A stretch of 64,000 nt of DNA from Tersicoccus solisilvae (GTDB lineage Bacteria > Actinomycetota > Actinomycetes > Actinomycetales > Micrococcaceae), in NCBI RefSeq assembly GCF_014643255.1, contig NZ_BMJI01000001.1, positions 248,001 through 312,000 of the forward strand, given 5' to 3'. Numbering within the stretch: the stretch's first letter is position 1; the number at the start of each line of letters is the position of its first letter. This document shows, in pieces, positions 16,569 through 24,230 of this stretch. The notes beneath the pieces are model-generated. The model saw only the letters and a list, made by a program, of their open reading frames with translations, had not been told where the DNA came from and did no database searches. Position numbers and translations under genes: made by a program.

Positions 16569-17144
16569 ATGAGGCCACTGCGGTATTCGATCAACGTCAC
16601 CCTCGACGGGTGCTGCCATCACGAGGCGGGGCTCCCCCCGGACGAGGAGTCGATGAGCTACTGGACGGACCAGCTGGACCGAGCCGATGCCCTGCTCTTC
16701 GGCCGAGTGACCTACGAGATGATGCAGTCGGCGTGGCGGCGCCCGGCCACGGGGACGTGGCCGGACTGGATGGCCGCGTGGCAGATCCCGTTCGCGGAGA
16801 CCATCGACCGGGCGAAGAAGTATGTGGTGTCGAGCAGGCCGAGCGGGGTCGACTGGAACGCCGAGCTGCTGCGCGGTGATCTGGACCGGGAGGTCCGGCG
16901 GCTCAAACAGGAGCCCGGGGAGGGCCTGTGGGTGGGCGGCGTGACGCTCCCGCTGGCGCTGGCCGAGCAGGGCCTGATCGACGAGTACGAGTTCCTGGTT
17001 CAGCCGGTCCTCGCCGGACACGGGCCGAGGCTGCTCGCCGGCCTGAGCGAGCGGATCCGGCTCGAGCTCGTGGACCGTCGGGAGTTCCGTTCGGGTGCGG
17101 TCGCCGTGCGGTACCGGCCCACGCGAGACGCGGCCCGTTCGTAG
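16569..17144 (+). CDS. Dihydrofolate reductase-family (RibD C-terminal domain) protein
   Basis: This 191-residue protein begins RPLRYSINVTLDGCCHHEAG and has the LLFGRVTYEMM segment typical of the RibD C-terminal/DHFR-like reductase family, common in actinobacteria as stand-alone proteins. LWVGGVTLPLALAEQGLIDEYEF near residue 125 contains the NADPH-binding glycine motif (quoted as a 23-residue region; key residues GG and DEY). CGGAGGGAG lies upstream of ATG 16569. The physiological substrate of this subfamily is unknown. Confidence 0.85.
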   Translation: MRPLRYSINVTLDGCCHHEAGLPPDEESMSYWTDQLDRADALLFGRVTYEMMQSAWRRPATGTWPDWMAAWQIPFAETIDRAKKYVVSSRPSGVDWNAELLRGDLDREVRRLKQEPGEGLWVGGVTLPLALAEQGLIDEYEFLVQPVLAGHGPRLLAGLSERIRLELVDRREFRSGAVAVRYRPTRDAARS

Positions 17145-17334
17145 TAGACCCGGGGAAGCACGGCGGGGCGGCGCCTCGGCAATCGTGCGGGCCGCGAGCT
17201 CGGGCTACGGCGCGACCTCTCGCTGTACGCGCTGGAGCATTACTCGCGGACGAAGCACGTGATGCACAGTCTCGCCCGGGGGTAGCGCCGCTGGCATCGC
17301 TGCCCGGTGCTGCACCTGCCGGGTGACCTGGACA
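17145..17334 (+). other. Non-coding gap with a possible gene remnant
   Basis: About 190 bases lie between the reductase and the lipoprotein locus. A short open stretch on the plus strand (about 17168-17286) with GC-rich third positions would encode RELGLRRDLSLYALEHYS and end at TAG 17284. It has no start codon and no recognised family, so it may be the tail of a degraded gene at the edge of the AT-richer patch. Confidence 0.3.
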
Positions 17335-17896
17335 CTAAGAAGGGACGACCGGTATGACGATGTTGCCCAACACCCGTCCTTGGAGGATTCCCGTCAGGGT
17401 CCAACACCCCGGTGCCGGCACTTTGACGATACTGGAATAGCTGCCGCCGCCATCGAATGAAGCTTGAAACCGATTCCCCCCGGCCGAAACCCCTCGGACG
17501 GTCAGAGGGCCGCTGGAAGCGTCCACGTCGGGCACGAGCCACAAGATCTTGGTCGCGCCACCATCCGGCATGATTCCGCCGGTTCCCATGGAGGATGTGC
17601 CGTCGCGAGAATAGAACAGAACGGCCGCGAATCTGTCCGTGCCCGTCCACGTCAGACTCACCGGATCAGCCTGGCCGAGTAAGCGCGGGGGGGAGCGCAC
17701 CTTGCACCACCGGAGTGGAATTGCAGGCAGTCCCGCTCAGCGCGGCATCGCAGCTGCCAGAACCGCTCGGCGTGACAACCGGGGCAGTGACGCGTGCCGC
17801 CGAGTTCTCCACCGTGCATGCCGTCACGAGACCGAGTGCGGTCAACGCCAGCGACCAGGAGAGCAGCCTGCGCGCGGCCGGAGCGTATACGCCCAT
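17335..17896 (-). pseudogene. Lipoprotein gene split by a frameshift at a C7 tract
   Basis: Frame A (17896-17666) encodes a lipoprotein N-terminus: MGVYAPAARRLLSWSLALTA, lipobox GLVTAC at about residue 27, then a Ser/Thr-rich region. Frame B (17700-17335) continues with a beta-rich domain including DPVSLTWTGTDRFAAVLFYS and ending PGCWTLTGILQGRVLGNIVI. The two overlap at a run of seven C on the coding strand (17693-17687). Removing one C joins them into a single protein of about 186 residues. Base composition is lower in GC than the neighbours. Possible explanations are a decayed gene, a phase-variable tract, programmed frameshifting or a base-calling error. The function of the mature domain is unknown. 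Confidence 0.65.
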
Positions 17897-18073
17897 CCGA
17901 GCCCCCCTGTGGCCATCGAAGCGGTACCGCGCCGCCCTGGGCGCTGGGAATCAGGTTCCTCGTGCTCGCAGCTCCCTGTCAATCGGGCTCCTCCTACCTG
18001 GGAGCCCGCCGCTCCCTGATGAAGAGGTGAATGATCCGTCGACTATCGACAGATCATCGTCGATCATCAATAC

Positions 18074-18553
18074 ATGAGTGCTACCAGGCGTCTATCTCGT
18101 AGCCTGACGTGGCTCACCTGGGCCGCTCTCGGAGTGACCGCAGCGTTGATTGCTGCCGGAGTGCTCAGCGCCGCGTGGAGCGCGGACCAATTGACCTCAT
18201 TCCTCCCTGAACTGGCGCCGGTCCAGGATCAACTCGTCGCGGCGGCCCTGGCCTTCGGGGTCTGCATCGAAGCCCTGCTCGCGATCACGGGAGTCCTCGT
18301 CGGGTACATCCGCACCGATCGCATTTTCCGCCCATCGGCCTTGCGGCTCGTCGACGCGCTTGTCGTCGCCGTTGTGGCCGCCACCGTGGTGGTGATCGTC
18401 GCCCTGTTCTTCATCCCCGGTCCACCGCAGTTGTTCCTGCTTGTGGAAGCAGGCATTCCTGTCGCGGCCACCATGACTCTGGTGCTCCTCGTCCTGCGCT
18501 CACTCCTGAGCCGCGCCGTTGCGATGCATGGAGAACTGGACGAGGTGGTCTGA
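18074..18553 (+). CDS. DUF2975 membrane protein
   Basis: This 159-residue protein has four membrane segments (about 12-34, 52-76, 92-114, 122-144). The LVDALVVAVVAATVVVI segment and the overall pattern fit DUF2975. In many genomes such genes are followed by a Cro/YozG-type HTH gene; here none follows. GC content is lower than the chromosome average, like the adjacent broken lipoprotein gene, suggesting a shared foreign origin. Function unknown. Confidence 0.75.
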   Translation: MSATRRLSRSLTWLTWAALGVTAALIAAGVLSAAWSADQLTSFLPELAPVQDQLVAAALAFGVCIEALLAITGVLVGYIRTDRIFRPSALRLVDALVVAVVAATVVVIVALFFIPGPPQLFLLVEAGIPVAATMTLVLLVLRSLLSRAVAMHGELDEVV

Positions 18554-18582
18554 GTGGTCATTCGCACTCACATCGACCGCGG

Positions 18583-18864
18583 TCAGATCTCGGTGAGGCG
18601 CAGACCGTCCGGGTCGACGGCCTCCCAGGTGTCGAAGTCGTCGTCGGCGACGGCCGCGCGGGCGAGCGGGGCGAGGCGCTCGGCCGCCTCCTCGGACTCG
18701 AAGAGGGCGAGACCGACCAGTCGGCCGCTGCGCTCGTCCTCGAGGGTGTGGACGCTGATCAGGCCCGGGTGGCCGCGCATCGCGGCGCCGAACCGGTGCA
18801 TCGAGTCGATCAGCGCGTCGCGGTGTTCCGGGTGCGGTGTGTGCACGGACATCATGGCGAACAT
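18583..18864 (-). CDS. Antibiotic biosynthesis monooxygenase-like (ABM) protein
   Basis: This 93-residue ferredoxin-like protein of the dimeric alpha/beta-barrel superfamily has MFAMMSVHTPHPEHRDALID, then HPGLISVHTLEDERSGRLVG and LFESEEAAE. Such stand-alone ABM-like proteins include quinone-forming monooxygenases and heme-degrading enzymes, but many have no known reaction. On its strand TAGCAT (18876-18871) ends six bases before ATG, so the mRNA is likely leaderless. Confidence 0.75.
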   Translation of the reverse strand: MFAMMSVHTPHPEHRDALIDSMHRFGAAMRGHPGLISVHTLEDERSGRLVGLALFESEEAAERLAPLARAAVADDDFDTWEAVDPDGLRLTEI

Positions 18865-18898
18865 GGGCCGATGCTAGTGCCGATGCCGCCGCGTCCGC

Positions 18899-19810
18899 TC
18901 AGTGCGGGATGTGCTCCTGGTCCCGGTGCGCGGCGGTCTCCAGCTGGAACGTGGAGTGCTCGATCGGCACGGCGAAGTGCTCGGCGACGCAACGTTGCAG
19001 GTCGGACAGGATCGCCGGGGCGTGCCCGTCGCGCAGGCACTCGTCCTCCAGGGTCACGTGGCCGGAGAGCACGGGGGTGCCGCTGCCGACCAGGCTCGCG
19101 TGCAGGTCGTGCACGTCCACCACGTGCGGCATGGCCAGGATGTGTTCGCGCACGTCGGCCAGGTCGAGGCCGCGCGGGGTGCTCTCCAGCAGCACGTCGG
19201 TGGTCTCCTGGAGCAGGCGCAGGGTCCGCGGGATGATCAGCACCCCGATCAGCAGGGACGCGACGGAGTCGGCGCCGGTCCAGCCCGTCGTCGCGATGAC
19301 GACGGCGGCGACGATGACGGCGACCGAGCCGAGTGCGTCGTTGAGCACCTCCAGGAAGGCCGCCCGGGTGTTCAGCGACGACCCGCGTCCGCCGGCGAGC
19401 ACGGCCATCGCGACGACGTTGCCGACCAGGCCGGCGACGCCGAACCACACCATGGCGCCGGAGGCCACCTCGGGGGGTTCGATCAGTCGACGGATGGCCT
19501 CGACGATGACGAACACGCCGACGATCAGCAGCAGTCCGGCCTGCAGGGCGGCGGCCAGCACCTCGGCGCGGGCCAGGCCCCAGGTGCGGCGCATGGTCGG
19601 CGGGCGGCGGACCAGGGTGGCGGCGATGACGGCGATCAGCAGGCCGGCCGCGTCGGTGAACATGTGGCCGGCGTCGGCCAGCAGCGCGAGGCTGCCGGTG
19701 ACGACGGCGCCGACGACCTCCGCGGCGAGGATGAGGGCGGTGACGCCGAAGGCGACCAGCAGCCGGCCGCGGTCGGCGCCCGCATGGCCGTGCGCGTGAT
19801 CGTGAGCCAT
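18899..19810 (-). CDS. Cation diffusion facilitator (CDF) metal exporter
   Basis: This 303-residue protein begins MAHDHAHGHAGADRG, a His-rich metal-binding tail. Six membrane segments follow, with the zinc-site HxxxD in TM2 (LLADAGHMFTDAAGL, about 43-57) and the second site in TM5 (LEVLNDALGSVAV). The cytoplasmic CDF domain (about 205-303) ends in HRDQEHIPH. It exchanges Zn2+, Co2+ or Cd2+ for protons at the plasma membrane. ATG 19810 lies behind GGAGGAGGCGGGGAC. It is divergent from the SDH-like gene. Metal specificity is inferred as zinc/cobalt from the family. Confidence 0.92.
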   Translation of the reverse strand: MAHDHAHGHAGADRGRLLVAFGVTALILAAEVVGAVVTGSLALLADAGHMFTDAAGLLIAVIAATLVRRPPTMRRTWGLARAEVLAAALQAGLLLIVGVFVIVEAIRRLIEPPEVASGAMVWFGVAGLVGNVVAMAVLAGGRGSSLNTRAAFLEVLNDALGSVAVIVAAVVIATTGWTGADSVASLLIGVLIIPRTLRLLQETTDVLLESTPRGLDLADVREHILAMPHVVDVHDLHASLVGSGTPVLSGHVTLEDECLRDGHAPAILSDLQRCVAEHFAVPIEHSTFQLETAAHRDQEHIPH

Positions 19811-19928
19811 GTCCCCGCCTCCTCCGTCGTGCTGGCGTCCTCCCTCCAGTGTGACGCCCGGGTCGAGAGGGCGCCACGCGGCTCGGGTCACGCGTGGACG
19901 CGACCCCCGCGTCCGGCAGGATGGTCCC

Positions 19929-20783
19929 ATGTCCGAGAACCCCGCCGCCCACGCCCGACCCCTGACGAAGGACACTCGGCTGTGCATCTCGCTGGCCGCG
20001 CGTCCCTCCAACCACGGCACCCGCTTCCACAATTGGCTGTACAACGAGCTGGGCCTCGACTTCGTCTACAAGGCGATGACGACCACCGACATCACCGCGG
20101 CGATCGGAGGGGTGCGGGCGCTGGGCATCCGCGGCTGCTCCGTCTCCATGCCGTTCAAGGAGGCGGTCATCCCGCTCGTCGACGCCATGGATGCCTCCGC
20201 CACCGCGATCGACTCGGTCAACACGATCGTCAACGACGACGGCAAGCTGACCGCCTACAACACCGACTACCTGGCCATCGCCTCCCTGCTCGCCTCCCGC
20301 GCGGTGGACCCGGCGTCCTCGGTGCTGCTGCGCGGTTCCGGCGGCATGGCCAAGGCCGTGATCGCCGCCTTCGCCGACGCCGGCTTCACCGACGTCACGA
20401 TCCTGGCCCGCAACGCGGACGCCGGGTCCGCCCTCGCGAGCCGGTACGGGTTCGCCCACCGGGTCTCGGCCGACGCGGCGGACAGCGCGGATGCCCGGGC
20501 GGACGTCGTGGTGAACGTGACGCCGGTGGGCATGGCGGGGAAGGACGCCGGCGCCCTCTCCTTCGACCTCGCCGTCATCGACGCGGCGACGGTCGTGTTC
20601 GACGTCGTCGCGATGCCCGCGCTCACCCCGCTCGTGGCGGCCGGGCAGGCGGCGGGGAAGACCGTGATCACCGGCGGCGAGGTGATCGCGCTGCAGGCCG
20701 CGGCCCAGTTCGAGCTCTACACCGGGGCCCGTCCCACCCCGGAGCAGGTGGCCGCCGCGGAGGACTACGCGGCGGCCGGCTGA
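19929..20783 (+). CDS. Shikimate dehydrogenase-like protein (SdhL type)
   Basis: This 284-residue protein of the AroE fold keeps the catalytic Lys in SVSMPFKEAV (about 71-80) and the Asp in YNTDYLA (about 113-119), and has a NADP-binding LRGSGGMAKAV loop. It lacks the classical substrate-clamping SxS near the N-terminus; instead it has CISLAARPSNHGTRFHNWLY, characteristic of the HI0607-like SdhL group. Those enzymes show weak shikimate activity and an uncertain true substrate, so it should not be taken as the main AroE. CAGGAT (19917-19922) six bases before ATG suggests a leaderless transcript. Confidence 0.85.
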   Translation: MSENPAAHARPLTKDTRLCISLAARPSNHGTRFHNWLYNELGLDFVYKAMTTTDITAAIGGVRALGIRGCSVSMPFKEAVIPLVDAMDASATAIDSVNTIVNDDGKLTAYNTDYLAIASLLASRAVDPASSVLLRGSGGMAKAVIAAFADAGFTDVTILARNADAGSALASRYGFAHRVSADAADSADARADVVVNVTPVGMAGKDAGALSFDLAVIDAATVVFDVVAMPALTPLVAAGQAAGKTVITGGEVIALQAAAQFELYTGARPTPEQVAAAEDYAAAG

Positions 20784-20832
20784 CGGCGTGGACGAGCCCA
20801 CGATCCGCACCGGATGCGTTTGACTGGAGCTC

Positions 20833-22824
20833 ATGCAGCTCACCCCCGGCCGGGCTCGGCCGCGTCCTCACCATCGAACCCGCGCGGCCGCCGTCGTCGC
20901 CGTCGGCCTGCTCGCCGCCACCCTCACGGCGTGCACGGACTCCGGGGATCCCGTCCAGCCGGCCGCGGAGCGGTTGGCCGCCGCCCTGTCGGCGCGCAAC
21001 ACGGATCAGATCGCGTTCACGGGCACCACAGGCACCGCGGTGACGAAGCAGCTGACGACGCTCTCCGACCGGCTCGGCGGCCTGGCCCCAAAGGTCACCG
21101 TCGAGAAGGTCGACCGGCCCGACGACGATGCCGCGAACGTCGCGATGAACGTGACGTGGGACGTCGACGCGTCCGACCGGGACTGGACCTACGCCGTCAC
21201 CGCCCAGCTCAGCCGCACCGACGGGCACTGGTCCGTCACCAACGGTGACGGACTGATCAACCCGTCGCTGGACCCGGGGGAGCAGCTCGCGCTGCGTCGG
21301 GTGGCGCCCGAACGCGGTGACATCCTCGGCGCCGGCAACGCGAGGATCGTCACGGACCGCCCGGTGGTGCGCGTCGGTCTGGACAAGGCCAAGGTCCCGG
21401 CAGCCCAGCAGGACCGCGCCGCGCGGGCGATCGCCGCGGCCGTGGACATCGACGCGGCGGGCTACGCCGCCACGGTCAAGGCCGCCGGCGCGCAGGCCTT
21501 CGTCGAGGCGATCACCTACCGGGACGGCACCCACGACGCCGAGCGGCGCGAGGCGGCCGCCGTCACCGGCGCCGTCGAGGTGGCGGACCGGATCCCGCTC
21601 GCCCCGACCTCCACCTTCGCGCGGGCGGTCCTCGGCACCGTCGGTCCCGTCACCGCGGAGATGGTCGCCCAGTCCGGCGGCCGGTATCGCGCCGGGGACG
21701 TCGCCGGCCTCTCCGGTCTGCAGGCGCAGTACGAGGACCGCCTCGCCGGCACGCCCGGCGCCCGTGTCCTCGCCGTGCCCGCCACGGGCGACCCGCGGGT
21801 GTTGTTCGAGAACCAGGCCCAGCCCGGGACGGACGTGCGCACCACCCTCGACCCGACGATGCAGACACTCGCCGAGGGTCTGCTCGCCGACCAGGAGCCC
21901 GCCAGCGCGCTCGTCGCCGTCAAACCCAGCACCGGCGAGATCCTCGCCGCGGCGAGCGGGCCCGGCAGCAAGGGCTACGACACCGCGCTGCTCGGACAGT
22001 ACGCACCGGGCTCCACCTTCAAGGTGGCCACCTCGCTGGGCCTGCTGCGCACGGGGGCGACACCGTCGACGACCGTGCCGTGCACCCCGAGCATCACCGT
22101 GGACGGGCGCACCTTCAGGAACTTCCCCGGCTACCCGGCCGCCGCGCTCGGGAAGGTCCCGCTGAGCACCGCCATCACCTTCAGCTGCAACACCGCCTTC
22201 ATCGCCCAGCACGACCGCATCGACGACGCCGCGCTCACCTCCGCGGCGGCCAGCCTCGGCGTCGGCCGCCCCAACGAGACCGGCGCCGCCGCGTTCCTCG
22301 GCTCCGTGCCCACGGGCGTCGGGACGACCGACCACGCGGCGTCGATGATCGGCCAGGGCAAGGTGCTCGTGTCCCCGCTGGCGGCGGCCACCATGGCCGC
22401 GTCGGTCGCGCACGGCTCCACCGTCACGCCGCGGCTGATCACCGAGGACCCCGTGTCCTCCTCCGCGGCGCCGTCGACGCAGCCCACCGCCTCGCCGTCC
22501 GGCACCTCGCCCGCCTCCCCGACCCCGACGACCCCCGCTCCGGCCACGCCCCTGACCGCGGGCGAGACCGCGGGGCTGCGCACCCTGATGCGCAGCGTCG
22601 TCACGGGCGGAGGCGTGGATTCGCTCAAGGACGTGCCCGGCGGCCCGGTGTACGCGAAGACGGGAACCGCCGAGTTCGGCACCGCGAACCCGCCGGAGAC
22701 GCACTCGTGGATCATCGCGTACCAGGGCGACCTGGCCGTGGCGGTCTTCGTGGAGAAGGGCGACCACGGTGCCGTCACGAGCGCCCCGATCGCCGCCCGC
22801 CTGTTCACCGACCTGGCGAAGTAG
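20833..22824 (+). CDS. Class B penicillin-binding lipoprotein (transpeptidase)
   Basis: This 663-residue protein has a lipobox LTAC at about residue 34. A MecA-type NTF2-like N-domain (about 40-150) and a PBP dimerisation domain follow. The transpeptidase domain has SxxK as STFK (about 397-400), SCN (about 454-456) and KTGTAE (about 612-617). A Pro/Ser/Thr-rich insertion (about 540-575) lies before the KTG motif. It cross-links peptidoglycan peptides outside the membrane. The domain order (NTF2-like, dimer, transpeptidase) resembles PBP2a-like enzymes that can tolerate beta-lactams; that trait is not shown here. It ends 85 bases before tsuA. Confidence 0.92.
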   Translation: MQLTPGRARPRPHHRTRAAAVVAVGLLAATLTACTDSGDPVQPAAERLAAALSARNTDQIAFTGTTGTAVTKQLTTLSDRLGGLAPKVTVEKVDRPDDDAANVAMNVTWDVDASDRDWTYAVTAQLSRTDGHWSVTNGDGLINPSLDPGEQLALRRVAPERGDILGAGNARIVTDRPVVRVGLDKAKVPAAQQDRAARAIAAAVDIDAAGYAATVKAAGAQAFVEAITYRDGTHDAERREAAAVTGAVEVADRIPLAPTSTFARAVLGTVGPVTAEMVAQSGGRYRAGDVAGLSGLQAQYEDRLAGTPGARVLAVPATGDPRVLFENQAQPGTDVRTTLDPTMQTLAEGLLADQEPASALVAVKPSTGEILAAASGPGSKGYDTALLGQYAPGSTFKVATSLGLLRTGATPSTTVPCTPSITVDGRTFRNFPGYPAAALGKVPLSTAITFSCNTAFIAQHDRIDDAALTSAAASLGVGRPNETGAAAFLGSVPTGVGTTDHAASMIGQGKVLVSPLAAATMAASVAHGSTVTPRLITEDPVSSSAAPSTQPTASPSGTSPASPTPTTPAPATPLTAGETAGLRTLMRSVVTGGGVDSLKDVPGGPVYAKTGTAEFGTANPPETHSWIIAYQGDLAVAVFVEKGDHGAVTSAPIAARLFTDLAK

Positions 22825-22835
22825 CGCGCCCGGTG

Positions 22836-22850
22836 AGGTGAGCCTCACCT
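22836..22850. promoter_or_regulatory. IdeR/DtxR-like palindrome upstream of tsuA
   Basis: AGGTGAG-C-CTCACCT is a perfect 15-base palindrome that fits the AGGTnAGnCTnACCT core of DtxR/IdeR iron boxes, except that the outer AT bases are not conserved. It lies 12 bases after the penicillin-binding protein stop and 60 bases before tsuA, upstream of the likely tsuA promoter. It could equally be part of a terminator stem for the upstream gene. Confidence 0.4.
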
Positions 22851-22909
22851 GCGTCACGAGGGTTCACACGGCCGTGACCGCAGGTGCCCTGGCTCGTTAG
22901 CCTCGACGG

Positions 22910-23971
22910 ATGCTCCTCTCCGGTCTGGTCGTCGGTGCCGCCCTCGGTTTCGCCATGCAGCGCGGCCGCTTCTGTGTCACCGGTGCGTTCCGGGACCTGT
23001 GGATCACCCGCAACACTCGCTGGTTCACGGCGTTCATGGTGGTCGTCGCGATCCAGAGCGTCGGCGTCTTCGCGCTCGACGGGCTCGGCATCATCCACCT
23101 GACCACTCCGGACTTCGCCTGGCTGGCGACGATCGTCGGTGCCTTCGTCTTCGGGTTCGCCATCGTCCTCGCGGGCGGCTGCGCGACCGGCACGTTCTAC
23201 CGGTCCGGCGAGGGCCTGGTCGGGTCCTGGATCGCGCTGGCGATGTACATGCTGCTCTCCGCCGTCGCCAAGTACGGCCCGCTCGGCGCGTCCACGAAGG
23301 CGCTCCGGTCCGTGACCGTGCCGATGGACACGATCCATGGGTCGCTGGGCGTCTCCCCCTGGCTGCTCGTGCTGCTGCTCGTCGCCGGCGTCGGGCTGGC
23401 CGTGCGGCACCACCTGACCAAGCCGAAGCGCGCCGTCGCCACCCTGCCGCCCGAACGCACCGGCCTGGCGCACCTGCTCTTCGAGAAGCCGTGGCACCCG
23501 TTCGCGACCGCCGCCGTCATCGGCGCCCTGGCCATCGCGGCCTGGCCGCTGAGCTGGGCCACCGGGCGGCACTCGGGCCTGGGCATCACGACGCCGTCGG
23601 CCAACGCGCTGACCTGGCTCACCACCGGCGATGCCGACCTCGTCGACTGGGGCGTCCTCCTCATCGCCGGCCTGCTGGTCGGCTCGTTCATCGCGGCGAA
23701 GGCCAGCGGTGAGTTCAAGATCCGCGTGCCGGATGCCCGGACCACGGTCCGGTCGATCGCCGGCGGCGCCCTGATGGGCATCGGGGCGTCCTGGGCCGGC
23801 GGCTGCACCATCGGCAACGCCATGGTCAACACCGCCACCTTCGGCTACCAGGGCTGGGTGGCGCTGATCTTCATGATCCTGGGCACCGGCGTCGCCACCC
23901 GGGTCTTCATCACCGGCCGGCGGAACCCGGCGGGCTCGGCGGCGCCGGTGGCCGCCCCCGTCCCCGCCTGA
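22910..23971 (+). CDS. tsuA: Thiosulfate transporter TsuA (YeeE/YedE family)
   Basis: This 353-residue membrane protein has about nine to ten helices and the YeeE/YedE pseudo-twofold repeat. Conserved substrate-path cysteines are visible in MQRGRFCVTG (about 16-25), LAGGCATGTFYR (about 88-99) and WAGGCTIGNAM (about 296-306). In characterised TsuA these cysteines relay thiosulfate through the membrane. The gene is followed after 31 bases by tsuB, the usual partner. TAGCCT (22898-22903) ends six bases before ATG, so translation is probably leaderless. Confidence 0.92.
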   Translation: MLLSGLVVGAALGFAMQRGRFCVTGAFRDLWITRNTRWFTAFMVVVAIQSVGVFALDGLGIIHLTTPDFAWLATIVGAFVFGFAIVLAGGCATGTFYRSGEGLVGSWIALAMYMLLSAVAKYGPLGASTKALRSVTVPMDTIHGSLGVSPWLLVLLLVAGVGLAVRHHLTKPKRAVATLPPERTGLAHLLFEKPWHPFATAAVIGALAIAAWPLSWATGRHSGLGITTPSANALTWLTTGDADLVDWGVLLIAGLLVGSFIAAKASGEFKIRVPDARTTVRSIAGGALMGIGASWAGGCTIGNAMVNTATFGYQGWVALIFMILGTGVATRVFITGRRNPAGSAAPVAAPVPA

Positions 23972-24002
23972 CCGCATCCCGCTCTTCACGAAGGAGACAC
24001 CC

Positions 24003-24230
24003 ATGGCTCAGCACATCCTCGAGACCGACGGCCAGGTCTGCCCGTTCCCCCTGGTGGAGGCCAAGCGCGCCATCGACGGCCTGCCGGTCGGCGACGAACT
24101 GGTGATCAACTTCGACTGCACCCAGGCGACCGACGCGATCCCGCAGTGGGCCGCCGACGAGGGCTACCCGGTGACGAACTTCGCCAGGCGCGGCGCGGCG
24201 GAGTGGACCATCACGGTCCAGAAGGCCTAG
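24003..24230 (+). CDS. tsuB: TusA-family sulfur-handling protein TsuB
   Basis: This 75-residue TusA/SirA-like protein has the active CPFPL motif (CPxP, about 14-18) in DGQVCPFPLVEAKRAI. Family members accept sulfur as persulfide; TsuB beside TsuA is needed for thiosulfate uptake in studied bacteria and probably processes the imported thiosulfate. GAAGGAG precedes ATG 24003. The stop codon overlaps the stop of the convergent MFS gene at CTAG. Confidence 0.92.
   Translation: MAQHILETDGQVCPFPLVEAKRAIDGLPVGDELVINFDCTQATDAIPQWAADEGYPVTNFARRGAAEWTITVQKA

Noticed and set aside
20833-22824. Antisense frame resembling a long His/Arg/Gly protein over the penicillin-binding protein
   Set aside because: Composition is a GC-rich antisense artefact; the sense frame has all transpeptidase motifs.
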